NCBI RefSeq assembly: GCF_900101495.1
Contig: NZ_FMUS01000019.1
Location: forward strand, 1 to 64,000
DNA length: 64,000 nt
Source: Alkaliphilus peptidifermentans DSM 18978
GTDB taxonomy: Bacteria; Bacillota; Clostridia; Peptostreptococcales; Natronincolaceae
Direction: 5' to 3'
This document shows, one piece after another, positions 17,022 to 25,836 of the stretch. The position numbers were made by a program, and so were the translations under genes. Numbering within the stretch: position 1 is the first letter of the stretch; the number at the start of each line of letters is the position of its first letter. The notes under the pieces are model-generated. The model saw nothing but the letters and a program-made list of their open reading frames with translations. It searched no databases and was not told the origin of the DNA.

Positions 17022-17784
17022 CCTCACTCACCCCCAGATAGGCTTCAATAACACGTTGGTCATTTTGAATCTCATAAGGATTACCCACAGCAATAGTAAC
17101 TCCATGGTCAAGTACGTAGATACGATCAGAAATACCCATAACCACAGACATATGATGTTCAATCAAGAAAATTGTTAGTTCAAATTCATCTCTAATGTCT
17201 TTAATAAAGCTTGTTAGGTTATCTGTTTCACGTGGATTCATTCCTGCGGCAGGCTCATCCAATAGTAATATTTGAGGATTAGTTGCAAGTGCTCTTGCTA
17301 TTTCTAAACGCCGCTGCATACCATAGGGTAGATTTTTTGCCTTGTCTTCTTTAAATGAAAGTAAATCAAGCTTCTCTAGCAAAAACAAGGATTTTTCCAG
17401 AATACTTTTCTTTTCTTTTTTATATCTTGGCAAATGCAATACAGCCTCGAAAATATTCGACTTCAAATGAAGATGGTTAGCAATAAAAACATTATCTAAA
17501 ACACTTAGCTCTTTAAATAGCCTAATATTTTGAAAGGTTCTAGCAAGTCCTTTTTTAGTAATTAAATGGGGCTTAGCTCCAGTTATATCACTCTCGCCCA
17601 AAAATATTCTACCGGATGTAGGAGCATATACACCAGTAATCATATTAAATGCAGTAGTCTTACCTGCACCATTTGGTCCTATTAATGCAACAATTTCGCC
17701 TTTATTAATCTCAAGATTTAATTCCTTAACAGCAGTTAGGCCACCAAATTTCATAGTTATGTTGCTAGTATTCAATAATTCCAT
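17014..17784 (-). CDS. livG: Branched-chain amino acid ABC transporter, ATP-binding protein LivG
   Basis: 256 residues. Walker A GPNGAGKTT at about 37-45, the LivG-type segment GLARTFQNIRLFKELSVLDNV, signature LPYGMQRRLEIARAL (the degenerate YGMQR form typical of LivG), Walker B ILLLDEPAAGMNPRET and the switch histidine in LIEHHMSVVMGISD are visible. It forms the ATPase pair with LivF under the LivH/LivM channel. Its ATG overlaps the TAA of livM by one base (TAATG), and livF begins within its 3' end. Confidence 0.97.
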   Translation of the reverse strand: MELLNTSNITMKFGGLTAVKELNLEINKGEIVALIGPNGAGKTTAFNMITGVYAPTSGRIFLGESDITGAKPHLITKKGLARTFQNIRLFKELSVLDNVFIANHLHLKSNIFEAVLHLPRYKKEKKSILEKSLFLLEKLDLLSFKEDKAKNLPYGMQRRLEIARALATNPQILLLDEPAAGMNPRETDNLTSFIKDIRDEFELTIFLIEHHMSVVMGISDRIYVLDHGVTIAVGNPYEIQNDQRVIEAYLGVSEDA

Positions 17785-18842
17785 TAGCGTCCCACCTCCC
17801 GCTTAAGGAAAGAGGGTCTTTTTCTAAGCAAAGCAAAGAGTCCATCCCAGCTAAACTCATTTGTTCCCATTAATCCATTTCTAAAGAAGATAACAACAAT
17901 CATTAAAAGACTAGAAAAAACCACCATCCTAAGCCCAGGTATACCAGGCAAGCGGACAAAACCTAAATTAATGGATTCATCAAGAACTCTTAGGTATTCC
18001 AGACCACTGGTGACAACAAAAGCTGAAATTACTGTACCAGTAATACTGCCCATGCCACCCAGTACAATTATCAGTAATACATTAAAGGTAAGTATAAATC
18101 TAAACATTACAGGATTAATAGCACCAAGTAGATTTCCTAAAAGGCCCCCTCCTACTCCTGCAAAAAAGGCTCCAATAACAAAGGCAAGCATTTTATGTCT
18201 AAAAAGACCAATCCCCATGCTTTCAGCAGCTATTTCATCTTCTCTTATGGCCTTTAATGCTTTGCCATAGCTACTATTTATAAGAGACAGCATAAAAATA
18301 ATAGTCAAAGCAGCTAACCCAAAGCTCCACCAAAGGTTTGTAGTATTTGGTATTGATTTTAAACCAAGGGCTCCATTTGTAATATTTTGTGTATTTGTAA
18401 ATACAATACGTATAATTTCCGAAAAGCCTAGTGTAGCTATTGCAAGATAATCTCCCCTTAACCTCAATACAGGTGCACCAATTATAAAAGCCAGTATAGC
18501 AGCCATAATTCCTCCAATCAGTAAAGCCGGCAGAAAGGGAACTGTTACATTTTCCAACCATGGTACAATAGGCTGAAGAAAGAAATTTTGATTTTTTACT
18601 GCCGCTGGCATGGTAAGTAGGGCTGTTACATAGGCACCAATAGCCATGAATCCTGCATGTCCTAGGGAAAACAAACCTGTGAAACCATTTATTAAGTTCA
18701 TACTAAGACCTAATATGGTATATATAGCGCATAGGTTTAAGATCCTAATTTGATAGGAATCAAACCGTGAATTAGCAAACATAAGAAATAAAATTAATAC
18801 ACTAATAGATATGATAGTTAATATAATGTCTCTTTTTTTCAT
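17784..18842 (-). CDS. livM: Branched-chain amino acid ABC transporter permease LivM
   Basis: 352 residues with about eight to ten membrane helices. The family motifs ILGLSMNLINGFTGLFSLGHAGFMAIGAYVTALL and LRLRGDYLAIATLGFSEIIRIVFTN are present, as is the EAA-like cytoplasmic loop around KALKAIREDEIAAESMGIG that contacts the ATPases. It forms the channel heterodimer with LivH for leucine, isoleucine and valine. It starts 3 nt after livH and overlaps livG by one base. Confidence 0.96.
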   Translation of the reverse strand: MKKRDIILTIISISVLILFLMFANSRFDSYQIRILNLCAIYTILGLSMNLINGFTGLFSLGHAGFMAIGAYVTALLTMPAAVKNQNFFLQPIVPWLENVTVPFLPALLIGGIMAAILAFIIGAPVLRLRGDYLAIATLGFSEIIRIVFTNTQNITNGALGLKSIPNTTNLWWSFGLAALTIIFMLSLINSSYGKALKAIREDEIAAESMGIGLFRHKMLAFVIGAFFAGVGGGLLGNLLGAINPVMFRFILTFNVLLIIVLGGMGSITGTVISAFVVTSGLEYLRVLDESINLGFVRLPGIPGLRMVVFSSLLMIVVIFFRNGLMGTNEFSWDGLFALLRKRPSFLKREVGR

Positions 18843-18845
18843 AGT

Positions 18846-19745
18846 CTACACCTTCTCCGATATTTTTTCACCCATAATTCCTGTAGGCTTCAATAACAGT
18901 ATTACAATCAGCAAAACAAAGGCAAAGGCATCTCTGTAGCCGGTTAACTGAGGTAGCATTGCCACCAGCATAATTTCACCAATTCCCAAAATAAATCCAC
19001 CAATTACTGCACCATAAATATTGCCTACACCACCAATTACTGCTGCAATAAAGCATTTTAAGCCTGGCATTACACCCATAAAGGGTTGAATTTGTGGGAA
19101 TTTCATTCCCCACATAATACCACCAAAGGCTGCTAAAATAGAACCAATGCCAAAAGTAATTGTAATTGTTCTGTTTACGTCTACCCCCATTAGTCTTGCT
19201 GTTTCATGATCCTTTGACACAGCCCTCATAGCCATTCCTGTTTTTGTTTTGTTAACAAGGTATAATAATGAATACAATAACATAATTGTTGCAACTGGTA
19301 TTATAAGTGTTAACCGTTGTAGTGAAACTGTACCAATTTTAATTACATCAGTAAATATTTGAACTGTTGGAAAGGCCTTTGGTCTTCCACCAAATAAAAC
19401 AACAGCTAGATTTTGCAGAAAAAAAGAAGCTCCTATAGCGGAAACCATAACTGTTATTCTAGGTGAATCCCTTAAGGTCTTATAAGCAGCTCTCTCTACA
19501 AGCATGCCCAGCATACAGGTAATGATAACTGTTACTATAAATGAAACATACCAAGGCATAGCAAAGATTGCTACTCCATAGAAGGCAAAATATAACGACA
19601 TCATAAATATTTCACCATGGGCAAAATTTATTAATCGTAAAATTCCATACACCATTGTATAACCGATTGCAATCAGGGCATAGAGACTGCCCAGTGAAAT
19701 ACCATTGGTAAGGTGCTGCATAAACAAGCTAAAACTCATAGACAT
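18846..19745 (-). CDS. livH: Branched-chain amino acid ABC transporter permease LivH
   Basis: 299 residues, eight or so membrane helices. LTNGISLGSLYALIAIGYTMVYGILRLINFAHGE is the LivH start motif, and RAVSKDHETARLMGVDVNRT is the coupling loop for the ATPase subunits. Full length. GGTGGTGG precedes the ATG. A strong stem-loop lies between livJ and livH, so livH is expected to be made in smaller amounts than the binding protein. Confidence 0.96.
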   Translation of the reverse strand: MSMSFSLFMQHLTNGISLGSLYALIAIGYTMVYGILRLINFAHGEIFMMSLYFAFYGVAIFAMPWYVSFIVTVIITCMLGMLVERAAYKTLRDSPRITVMVSAIGASFFLQNLAVVLFGGRPKAFPTVQIFTDVIKIGTVSLQRLTLIIPVATIMLLYSLLYLVNKTKTGMAMRAVSKDHETARLMGVDVNRTITITFGIGSILAAFGGIMWGMKFPQIQPFMGVMPGLKCFIAAVIGGVGNIYGAVIGGFILGIGEIMLVAMLPQLTGYRDAFAFVLLIVILLLKPTGIMGEKISEKV

Positions 19746-19775
19746 TCCACCACCTCATAGATATTGTAAATCATA

Positions 19776-19808
19776 GTATGCTTCCTTCCATAACAGAAGG
19801 AAGCATAC
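19776..19808 (-). other. Stem-loop between livJ and livH
   Basis: GTATGCTTCCTT (19776-19787) and AAGGAAGCATAC (19797-19808) form a perfect 12-bp stem. On the minus strand no T-run follows, so it probably protects the 3' end of livJ mRNA from decay rather than ending transcription; read on the plus strand a T6 run follows, so it can stop antisense transcripts. Confidence 0.7.
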
Positions 19809-19819
19809 CATTTTTTGTG

Positions 19820-20989
19820 TTATTCTATTGGTTCAATTGTGTCAAGATATACAAATTCACCATTTCTAACTACTTTTATAACTGCACTCTTTACTGCATC
19901 ACCATTTTCGTCTAATGTTATGATTCCTGCTGCTCCTGGGAAATTTTTAGTTTTAGCAATTTCATCTCTTATTTTTTCTGGATCTGTTGATCCTGCTCTT
20001 TCAATTGCATCAAGTATAACAAGGTAAGCATCATAGCCAAGAGCTGTTACTGCTGCAGGTTCTTTACCATATTGCGCTCTATATTCCTTTAAGAATATTT
20101 CTGATTCACTGGTAATTGGTACTTCTGATGTAAAGAATGTAGAGAATACTGCCCCTTCAACATCCTGCTGTCCAATATCAATAAACTCAGGAGTTTCCCA
20201 TGTGTCTCCACCGATAAATGGAATATCTATACCTAATTGCTTTGCTTGCTTAATAATTAATGCAGACTCTGTAAAGTTTCCTGGTGCAAATATAACATCT
20301 GGATTTTTTTGACTTATATTTAATAACTGTGATGAAAAGTCTTGGTCACCAGTATTATAATTTGTTACCTCCAAGATAGCATTAGCATCACCTGTTAATT
20401 CAACAAATGCATCTTCAAAGAATTTCGCCAATCCAACTGCGTAATCATTGTTAACCTCACGGATGATGGCTACTTTTCTTGCACCAAGGTTGTTATAAGC
20501 ATAATTTGCCATAACGGTTCCTTGGAAAGGATCAAGGAAACAAACTCTAAAGTAAAAATCGTTATCTAGTGTAACAAGTGGATTGGTGGCGGATGCAGCA
20601 ACTGCAGGTACCTTCTGATTTCTAACGATGTCACCTGCTGCCATTGAATATGAGCTCCCCCAGCTACCTATTATAGCAACAACCTTATCTCGTTCAACAA
20701 GTCTAGCTGCTGCACTGGCTGCTTCAACTACATCTGACTTGTTATCTGCAATAACTAATTCAACCTTTTTTCCTAATACTTCTGGATATAGCTTGTTTGC
20801 CAATTGAGCACCTTCAACCTCCAAGGCTCCCCCAGCAGCATTGGCTCCTGTAATGGGCTCAAATACACCAATTTTGATAACATCATCATCAGTAGTGGCT
20901 CCACCGCCAGTAGGTGCTTTTTCGCTACAGCCTGCCAATAATGCAAACATCATAACAAGTACTATTAAGAAACATATACTCTTTTTCAT
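19820..20989 (-). CDS. livJ: Branched-chain amino acid ABC transporter substrate-binding lipoprotein
   Basis: 389 residues. The N-terminus is a lipoprotein signal (MKKSICFLIVLVMMFALLAGC) with a lipobox LLAGC at Cys21, so it is anchored outside the membrane. The rest is a two-lobed type I periplasmic-binding fold (IKIGVFEPITGANAAGG, VVAIIGSWGSSYSMAAGDIVRNQKVPAVAASATNP, ALGYDAYLVILDAIERAGS) as in LivJ/LivK. It captures leucine, isoleucine or valine; related proteins bind other amides, so the ligand is an inference. AGGAGAAAGA precedes the ATG. First gene of the operon, with a 250-nt leader. Confidence 0.94.
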   Translation of the reverse strand: MKKSICFLIVLVMMFALLAGCSEKAPTGGGATTDDDVIKIGVFEPITGANAAGGALEVEGAQLANKLYPEVLGKKVELVIADNKSDVVEAASAAARLVERDKVVAIIGSWGSSYSMAAGDIVRNQKVPAVAASATNPLVTLDNDFYFRVCFLDPFQGTVMANYAYNNLGARKVAIIREVNNDYAVGLAKFFEDAFVELTGDANAILEVTNYNTGDQDFSSQLLNISQKNPDVIFAPGNFTESALIIKQAKQLGIDIPFIGGDTWETPEFIDIGQQDVEGAVFSTFFTSEVPITSESEIFLKEYRAQYGKEPAAVTALGYDAYLVILDAIERAGSTDPEKIRDEIAKTKNFPGAAGIITLDENGDAVKSAVIKVVRNGEFVYLDTIEPIE

Positions 20990-21083
20990 TCTTTCTCCTC
21001 CCTTTTATATGCTACATTCATCTATATATTCCCTAAAAGTAAAGGGGAATATAACACTACCATTTATGTGTGGTGCTTACTAT

Positions 21084-21110
21084 TAAAAACAGCCTCGATA
21101 GAAGACTGTT
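21084..21110 (-). promoter_or_regulatory. Weak terminator-like hairpin in the livJ leader
   Basis: On the minus strand AACAGTC and GGCTGTT pair (one G-U) around 9 nt and are followed by TTT. It lies in the 5' leader about 130 nt after the start of transcription and 100 nt before livJ, a position that suits an attenuator. No T-box signature was found. Confidence 0.4.
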
Positions 21111-21200
21111 GTTGAATGTATTTAAATTTGAAACCTTGTGGTAATATTATGTAAAAAATATATTATATGGGTTAAAATTAATATACGGGAAATTTTTTTT

Positions 21201-21217
21201 GTACATACTATATGTAC
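21201..21217. promoter_or_regulatory. Perfect palindrome downstream of the livJ promoter
   Basis: GTACATA-CTA-TATGTAC has perfect 7-bp arms. It is about 20-37 bp after the predicted livJ transcription start, where a bound repressor would block elongation. The protein that binds it is unknown; it does not match the CodY box. Confidence 0.5.
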
Positions 21218-21244
21218 ATTTGTCCATGTAATAATAATAATATT

Positions 21245-21273
21245 ATTATAATACAAATCTATTTATTTGACAA
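21245..21273 (-). promoter_or_regulatory. Sigma-A promoter of livJHMGF
   Basis: On the minus strand TTGTCA (21273-21268) and TATAAT (21250-21245) are 17 bp apart. Transcription should start near 21238, giving a leader of about 250 nt. Confidence 0.8.
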
Positions 21274-21307
21274 AGGATTTTATTCATATAATTCTAAAAT
21301 TTAGAAC

Positions 21308-21338
21308 AAAAAAATAATAGACTGCTTAATAGTCTATT
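21308..21338 (-). terminator. Terminator after the small zinc-ribbon gene
   Basis: AATAGACT (21316-21323) pairs with AGTCTATT (21331-21338) around 7 nt; the minus strand continues into a T7 run. Confidence 0.75.
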
Positions 21339-21385
21339 AATCTCTTATTGTCTTTTTAATTATTAACTTTATTTGTTGGATGAAA

Positions 21386-21625
21386 TTAATCTAATTCACC
21401 TTTTACTAGGGATACCTTGTTGTCCCTTATATATTTTAATACTATTCTTCCATCTACACCTGTAGCTTGAGTAACTTCTACTAAGCTCACTCTGTGGTGA
21501 GAGCTTATATAGTCTCTAACTTTTTTATAGGGACTATCTTCTTTTTCTGTAGAGCAGTTGTCACAAATCTCTCCATCTCTGCTTCTGAAAAGTTCTCCAC
21601 ATATGGAGCAGTTTACTAATTTCAT
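21386..21625 (-). CDS. Small zinc-ribbon/HTH protein, YvyF paralogue
   Basis: 79 residues. The N-terminal MKLVNCSICGELFRSRDGEICDNCS holds four cysteines (CxxC ... CxxC) for a zinc ribbon, followed by a short winged-helix-like part (VRDYISSHHRVSLVEVTQATGVDGRIVLKYIRDNKVSLV). This is the same layout as the flagellar-operon protein YvyF encoded at 41220-41633 (NCSKCGRVF ... SRCATDDE ... VKDYLYDHPGASVKEVSEETEVTEKQILRYLRENRIEI) but lacks that protein's second cysteine cluster. Probably an old duplicate with a regulatory role; function unknown. GAGGGGTGT precedes the ATG. Confidence 0.78.
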   Translation of the reverse strand: MKLVNCSICGELFRSRDGEICDNCSTEKEDSPYKKVRDYISSHHRVSLVEVTQATGVDGRIVLKYIRDNKVSLVKGELD

Positions 21626-21881
21626 AGAGTTTACACCCCTCTCCTACAGTTTATCGGTTTACCCAGTAATTTTATGTAATTTATGGTAATTAATGTGGAT
21701 ATAGCTTTTTATATAATACGTGCTAATTATGTTTTTTGGGGGTATACAAAAATAATTATACTTTAAATAGCAAATATAAAATACATAATTATACTCTAAG
21801 TTTGTCCTTCTTAACTGGTAATACAGGCATATTTTTAAAGCTCAGTTTATATATTTATGTTAAAGGAAAGCAGGTGTTGAA

Positions 21882-22439
21882 ATGGATGAGAAAATTATTT
21901 GCATTCAGTCTAGTTTCAAAGGCATTATAGGCAGTTTATTGTTTTTACTTTTTAAGCTTTTAATAACTATAATTACTTATTCTTTTTTTATAAGAATAAA
22001 GAATAATATTTTTCATAGGTATAATATGGGTTTTAGAGACTCTCTAGTGAGTCCATTAGCAACCAAGCTATCTTTAACAGATTTTGCATTATTGAACCTT
22101 TCCTATATAGCCATAGCATTACTGATTGCATTTTTAGGAGTATTACTATACGAGATTTTATCACTATTAATGGAGTCCCACAACCGTACAACTTTTGATT
22201 GTATTAATAACAAGATAATTATTAATAAAAGCATCTCTCTAGTTACAAGAATAGATGAAGTGAATTTGTTTTACAAGGTTATCTTGGTAAGAGTCAGTCA
22301 AAACTATCTTCAAAAGTTATTAAACACAGGAAATTTATATGTTGAGTTGTTGTCATTAAGTGAAATAGACTTTCACATTACCGTTGTGGAAATAAAATAT
22401 ATTGAATCTCCCTTTGAGGTGAAGAAGCAGTTGATTTAG
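21882..22439 (+). CDS. Membrane protein with a bacterial PH-like domain (uncertain)
   Basis: 185 residues with two strong membrane helices (about 13-36 and 72-94) and a soluble C-terminal half. That half (NNKIIINKSISLVTRIDEVNLFYKVILVRVSQNYLQKLLNTGNLYVELLSLSEIDFHITVVEIKYIESPFEVKKQL) has the strand pattern of the bPH2/YdbS domain: a turn rich in basic residues, then I-x-x-V, then G-x-x-x-V and a closing -P-x-x-x-K-x-x-L helix. I propose that family but the match is loose. GCAGGTG 6 nt before the ATG supports the start. It is convergent with the glycosylation operon and has no obvious partner. Confidence 0.6.
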   Translation: MDEKIICIQSSFKGIIGSLLFLLFKLLITIITYSFFIRIKNNIFHRYNMGFRDSLVSPLATKLSLTDFALLNLSYIAIALLIAFLGVLLYEILSLLMESHNRTTFDCINNKIIINKSISLVTRIDEVNLFYKVILVRVSQNYLQKLLNTGNLYVELLSLSEIDFHITVVEIKYIESPFEVKKQLI

Positions 22440-22463
22440 CAAATAACTGTAACCTGGTTTCTT

Positions 22464-23624
22464 TTATTTTAAGTAATAGTTTATTACTTTAGACACTACA
22501 TTTATCACATACTCTATATCTGTATCTGACATTTTCGGGAACAAAGGTATAGTAATAATGCTCTCATATAACTTTTCAGCAGTTGGACATAATCCCTTAG
22601 TATATCCCATTTGTTGATAATATGGAAAATAATATACTGGAATATAATGAACGTTAACACCAATATTCTGAGCACGTAAAGCATCAAATATTGCTCTTCT
22701 ATTTGCTTTTAATTTCTCTAGTTCTAGTTTTATTATATATAAGTGCCAGCTGGAATTTGTATTTTGCTCCTGGTATGGAATTACAACTCCTTCTAGTCTA
22801 TTTAAGGCTTCATTATATCTTTTTATTATAGCTCTTCTTCTTAAAATAAAATCATCTAGTTTTCGTAGTTGGCTTATTCCTAAAGCACATTGGATATCAG
22901 TAATTCGATAATTATACCCCAGCTCCAACTGTTCATAGTACCAAGGGCCTTCCTCTTTATTATGTAATAGTTCACTATCTCGTGTAATTCCATGGGTTCT
23001 AAACAATTTAAGCTTATTATAAAGGCTTTTATCATCAGTAGTAATTACTCCACCTTCGCCGGTGGTTATATGCTTAACTGGGTGCAGACTAAATTCTGTC
23101 ATATGAGCTATAGATCCAATTTTTCTTCCTTTATAATCTGCTCCTAGTGAATGGGCGGCATCTTGAATCACTATCAAATTGTGTTCATTGGCAATAGCCA
23201 TAATCTCATCTATTAATACAGGTTGTCCAGTAAAATCAACAGGGATTATCGCCTTTGTCTTCTGTGTAATTTTTCTTCTAATATCTGCGGGATCAATGTT
23301 GTAGGTATTAGGGTCTATATCTGCGAATACAGGGGTAGCACCTTGATATAAAATGCAGTTGGCTGATGCTGCGAAGGTCATAGGTGTTGTAATAACTTCA
23401 TCTCCTTCACCTATTCCAGCAGCAAAACAAGCAGCATGTAATGCCGCTGTACCGTTGGCTAAAGCTACAGCGTACTTTGCTCCAACATACGTAGCGAATT
23501 TTTTTTCGAACTCTTCTATTTTAGGACCGGTTGTTAAATAGTTTGACCGTAGCACCTCAACTACTTCCCTAATATCATCCTCATCTATCCATTGTTGACC
23601 GTAGGGTATAAAGTTTTTTGTCAT
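22464..23624 (-). CDS. pseC: UDP-4-amino-4,6-dideoxy-L-AltNAc transaminase PseC
   Basis: PLP-dependent aminotransferase that turns the 4-keto sugar made by PseB into the 4-amino sugar, second step of pseudaminic acid synthesis. 386 residues of the DegT/DnrJ/EryC1 family: MTKNFIPYGQQWIDEDDI start, NGTAALHAA cofactor loop (58-66), IVIQDAAHSLGA with the PLP-pairing Asp155, and catalytic lysine K184 in HPVKHITTGEGG. Member of the pse operon, the last gene on the leftward transcript, 100 nt after pseG. The exact substrate could be the legionaminic series, but the PseB and PseI partners favour pseudaminic acid. Confidence 0.92.
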   Translation of the reverse strand: MTKNFIPYGQQWIDEDDIREVVEVLRSNYLTTGPKIEEFEKKFATYVGAKYAVALANGTAALHAACFAAGIGEGDEVITTPMTFAASANCILYQGATPVFADIDPNTYNIDPADIRRKITQKTKAIIPVDFTGQPVLIDEIMAIANEHNLIVIQDAAHSLGADYKGRKIGSIAHMTEFSLHPVKHITTGEGGVITTDDKSLYNKLKLFRTHGITRDSELLHNKEEGPWYYEQLELGYNYRITDIQCALGISQLRKLDDFILRRRAIIKRYNEALNRLEGVVIPYQEQNTNSSWHLYIIKLELEKLKANRRAIFDALRAQNIGVNVHYIPVYYFPYYQQMGYTKGLCPTAEKLYESIITIPLFPKMSDTDIEYVINVVSKVINYYLK

Positions 23625-23724
23625 AATAGCACCTTCTGTTTATTTATTTAAAAAGAATGTTTATAATATAATTTAAATACTAAGTCTATTAATCCTATCT
23701 TCTCAAATAATTATTGTTAACAAT

Positions 23725-24774
23725 CTATTTGAGTAGTGAACTATAAATTTTTATAATTTCAGATGCACATCTATTGGTCCCTTCTCCATCTATAATACGC
23801 TGTCCTAACTGAGACATTTCTTTTCTCTTAAAATAATTACTTAATAATTCTTCAAATACTTCTATAAATGTAGCATCTTGTAACTTGTTACCATCACCTA
23901 GGTTTTTAACAATACCTTTTTCACTAAATACATTAGTGGGTAATATTTGATTATAAGCTTGTGTTATCACAATGGTGGGGGTCCCCACTGCAGCCAATTC
24001 ATAAAGGGTTATGCCACCTGCTGAAATAGCAATATCACTTATAGACATCAACTCAGCCATATTATTTACATTATAGTGTAAAGATACTTGTGGTATTTTC
24101 TCACTAAGTTCTTCTAAAACCTCTATGTTTTGAAATGCACTTCCCAAAACTACGTTTACTATTAAGTTTTTATCTATTTCGTTAATTAACCTAACTATTT
24201 TGGGAGTTAAGTTAAGAGGATCAGCCCCACCCATTGTTATTAAAATATTTTTTACGCTTTTATTTACTATTCTTTTTTTACAATTTTTAAACTGATCTCT
24301 TAATATTAAATACTTAGTGCCTAGTAATGCTCTTTGATTATACTTTTCTAAATCTTCTACTAAAGAGTCTGCATAGATACTCCCATTAATAATTAAATCT
24401 GCTTTTATATTCATGTTTCTTAAGTTATCTAATATAACAACAAATTTACTTATCTGCTTCAATCCTTTAATATATTCTCCATCAATATTAAAGGAATCTC
24501 CTATGAAAATATCAATCTTTTCTTTATCAATTATCGAGTTAATTTGGTTTACTTCTTCTGAAATTTCTAACCTAGAATCAATACCAACAACCTTATAATT
24601 ATCATCCTTTAATATATCTAAGACTTCTCTTACATCTCTTGTTATATAGATTATTTTACAGTTCTTTTGAATTAATTTGTCTCCTAATGCTATTGTTCTT
24701 GTGATATGACCTAGTCCAATTCTACTATTGCCATCTGCTCTTATAGCTACGCGTACATCATTATTAACTAGCAT
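23725..24774 (-). CDS. pseG: UDP-2,4-diacetamido-trideoxy-beta-L-altropyranose hydrolase PseG
   Basis: Removes UDP from the diacylated sugar, step four of the pathway. 349 residues with the GT-B fold of the MurG type: RADGNSRIGLGHITRTIALG at the start, containing the catalytic-base His of the family (GLGH), then ILITMGGADPLNLTP and ISAGGITLYELAAVGTPTIVI for nucleotide binding. Full length. Sits 25 nt after pseI and before pseC on the same transcript. Confidence 0.92.
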   Translation of the reverse strand: MLVNNDVRVAIRADGNSRIGLGHITRTIALGDKLIQKNCKIIYITRDVREVLDILKDDNYKVVGIDSRLEISEEVNQINSIIDKEKIDIFIGDSFNIDGEYIKGLKQISKFVVILDNLRNMNIKADLIINGSIYADSLVEDLEKYNQRALLGTKYLILRDQFKNCKKRIVNKSVKNILITMGGADPLNLTPKIVRLINEIDKNLIVNVVLGSAFQNIEVLEELSEKIPQVSLHYNVNNMAELMSISDIAISAGGITLYELAAVGTPTIVITQAYNQILPTNVFSEKGIVKNLGDGNKLQDATFIEVFEELLSNYFKRKEMSQLGQRIIDGEGTNRCASEIIKIYSSLLK

Positions 24775-24799
24775 ATTTCATCAAACCTCTATTCAGAAT

Positions 24800-25834
24800 T
24801 TATATCTTCTCCCATGTTATTTCATCTAGATACTTAATGTCAGTTTTTGCCTGTCTGCCTACAACCAAATCAAAAAACTTAGGCTCTAGACCCCTAACTG
24901 GCCTAATTATTGTTAACATTTCTTTTGTTATAACAGTACCCTTATTAATATCTTGACTAGCATAGATGCTTCTCCTTGCCCTATTCAATGGACCTTGAAC
25001 CTCTTCATGACTTGGCATTTTTACTGAACTACCTAATGCTAATTCTAATTTTCTAACATGTTCAATCATATCTTTAAACTCAGGCACCGTCAAAGCAAAT
25101 GGATGATCTGCCCCTGATAATGTCTTATCAAAAGTAATATGTTTTTCAATAATTTTCGCTCCCATTGTAACCGCCGCTATTACTCCTATATGTTCCTCAC
25201 TATGATCTGAAAAGCCAACAGGATATTGATAAGCAGTTTTTAATGTATTAATATTTTTTAAGTTCATTTCCTCGTATTTAGGTGGATATTTTGAAACGCA
25301 ATGTAAAATAGCTATATCATCGTTACCCTTTGCATTTATAGTATGTACTGCTTCATCAACATCTTTCATATAACTCATTCCAGTAGATAGTATAACTGGT
25401 AAACTTTTTTCTGCTACATATTTAATAAGTGGAATATTTGTTAAGTCACCTGAAGATATTTTAAATGCTTTTATTCCTAACTCTAACAGTAGATCAACTG
25501 TATTATGATCAAAAGGAGTACATAGAAATTCAATACCTAAATCATTTGAAAAGTTAATTAGTTCAGGTAACCAGTTTAACGGCATTTCTAAGCTTTTCAT
25601 CAATGCAAAGATATCTGGTAATTTATTCTTGTTTACTAAATTCTCAGCAGTAAATGCTTGAAATTTAATAGCATCTGCACCAATTTCTTTAGCTTTTAAA
25701 ATATATCCTTTTGCATTATCCAAGTTGCCATCATGATTACTACCCACTTCTGCTATAATATAGGTTGGATAACCATAGCCAATATATTTATCACCAATTT
25801 TTATTTTTTTAGAGGATTCTCCAGTGTAATGCAA
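24800..25834 (-). CDS. pseI: Pseudaminic acid synthase PseI (NeuB family)
   Basis: Condenses the 6-deoxy-diacetamido-altrose with phosphoenolpyruvate to give pseudaminic acid. 344 residues with an NeuB TIM barrel (YIIAEVGSNHDGNLDNAKGYILKAKEIGADAIKFQAF, ILSTGMSYMKDVDEAV, ILHCVSKYPPKYEEMNLKNI, GFSDHSEEHIGVIAAVTMGAKIIEKHITFDK) and a C-terminal SAF antifreeze-like domain (LNRARRSIYASQDINKGTVITKEMLTIIRP) that completes the active site. It starts 2 nt after pseF. Confidence 0.95.
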   Translation of the reverse strand: MHYTGESSKKIKIGDKYIGYGYPTYIIAEVGSNHDGNLDNAKGYILKAKEIGADAIKFQAFTAENLVNKNKLPDIFALMKSLEMPLNWLPELINFSNDLGIEFLCTPFDHNTVDLLLELGIKAFKISSGDLTNIPLIKYVAEKSLPVILSTGMSYMKDVDEAVHTINAKGNDDIAILHCVSKYPPKYEEMNLKNINTLKTAYQYPVGFSDHSEEHIGVIAAVTMGAKIIEKHITFDKTLSGADHPFALTVPEFKDMIEHVRKLELALGSSVKMPSHEEVQGPLNRARRSIYASQDINKGTVITKEMLTIIRPVRGLEPKFFDLVVGRQAKTDIKYLDEITWEKI

Positions 25835-25836
25835 TA

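Noticed and set aside
17971-18270. Plus-strand ORF opposite livM
   Set aside because: It is an antisense shadow of livM with no ribosome site and no family resemblance.
21138-21218. Leader peptide within the livJ 5' region
   Set aside because: An ATG opens 26 codons, but there is no ribosome site and no run of Leu, Ile or Val codons expected of an attenuator peptide.
22440-22500. Terminator between the bPH2-like gene and pseC
   Set aside because: AAGTAAT/ATTACTT can pair but only over 7 AT pairs and lies inside the pseC stop region, with no convincing T-run; too weak to call.
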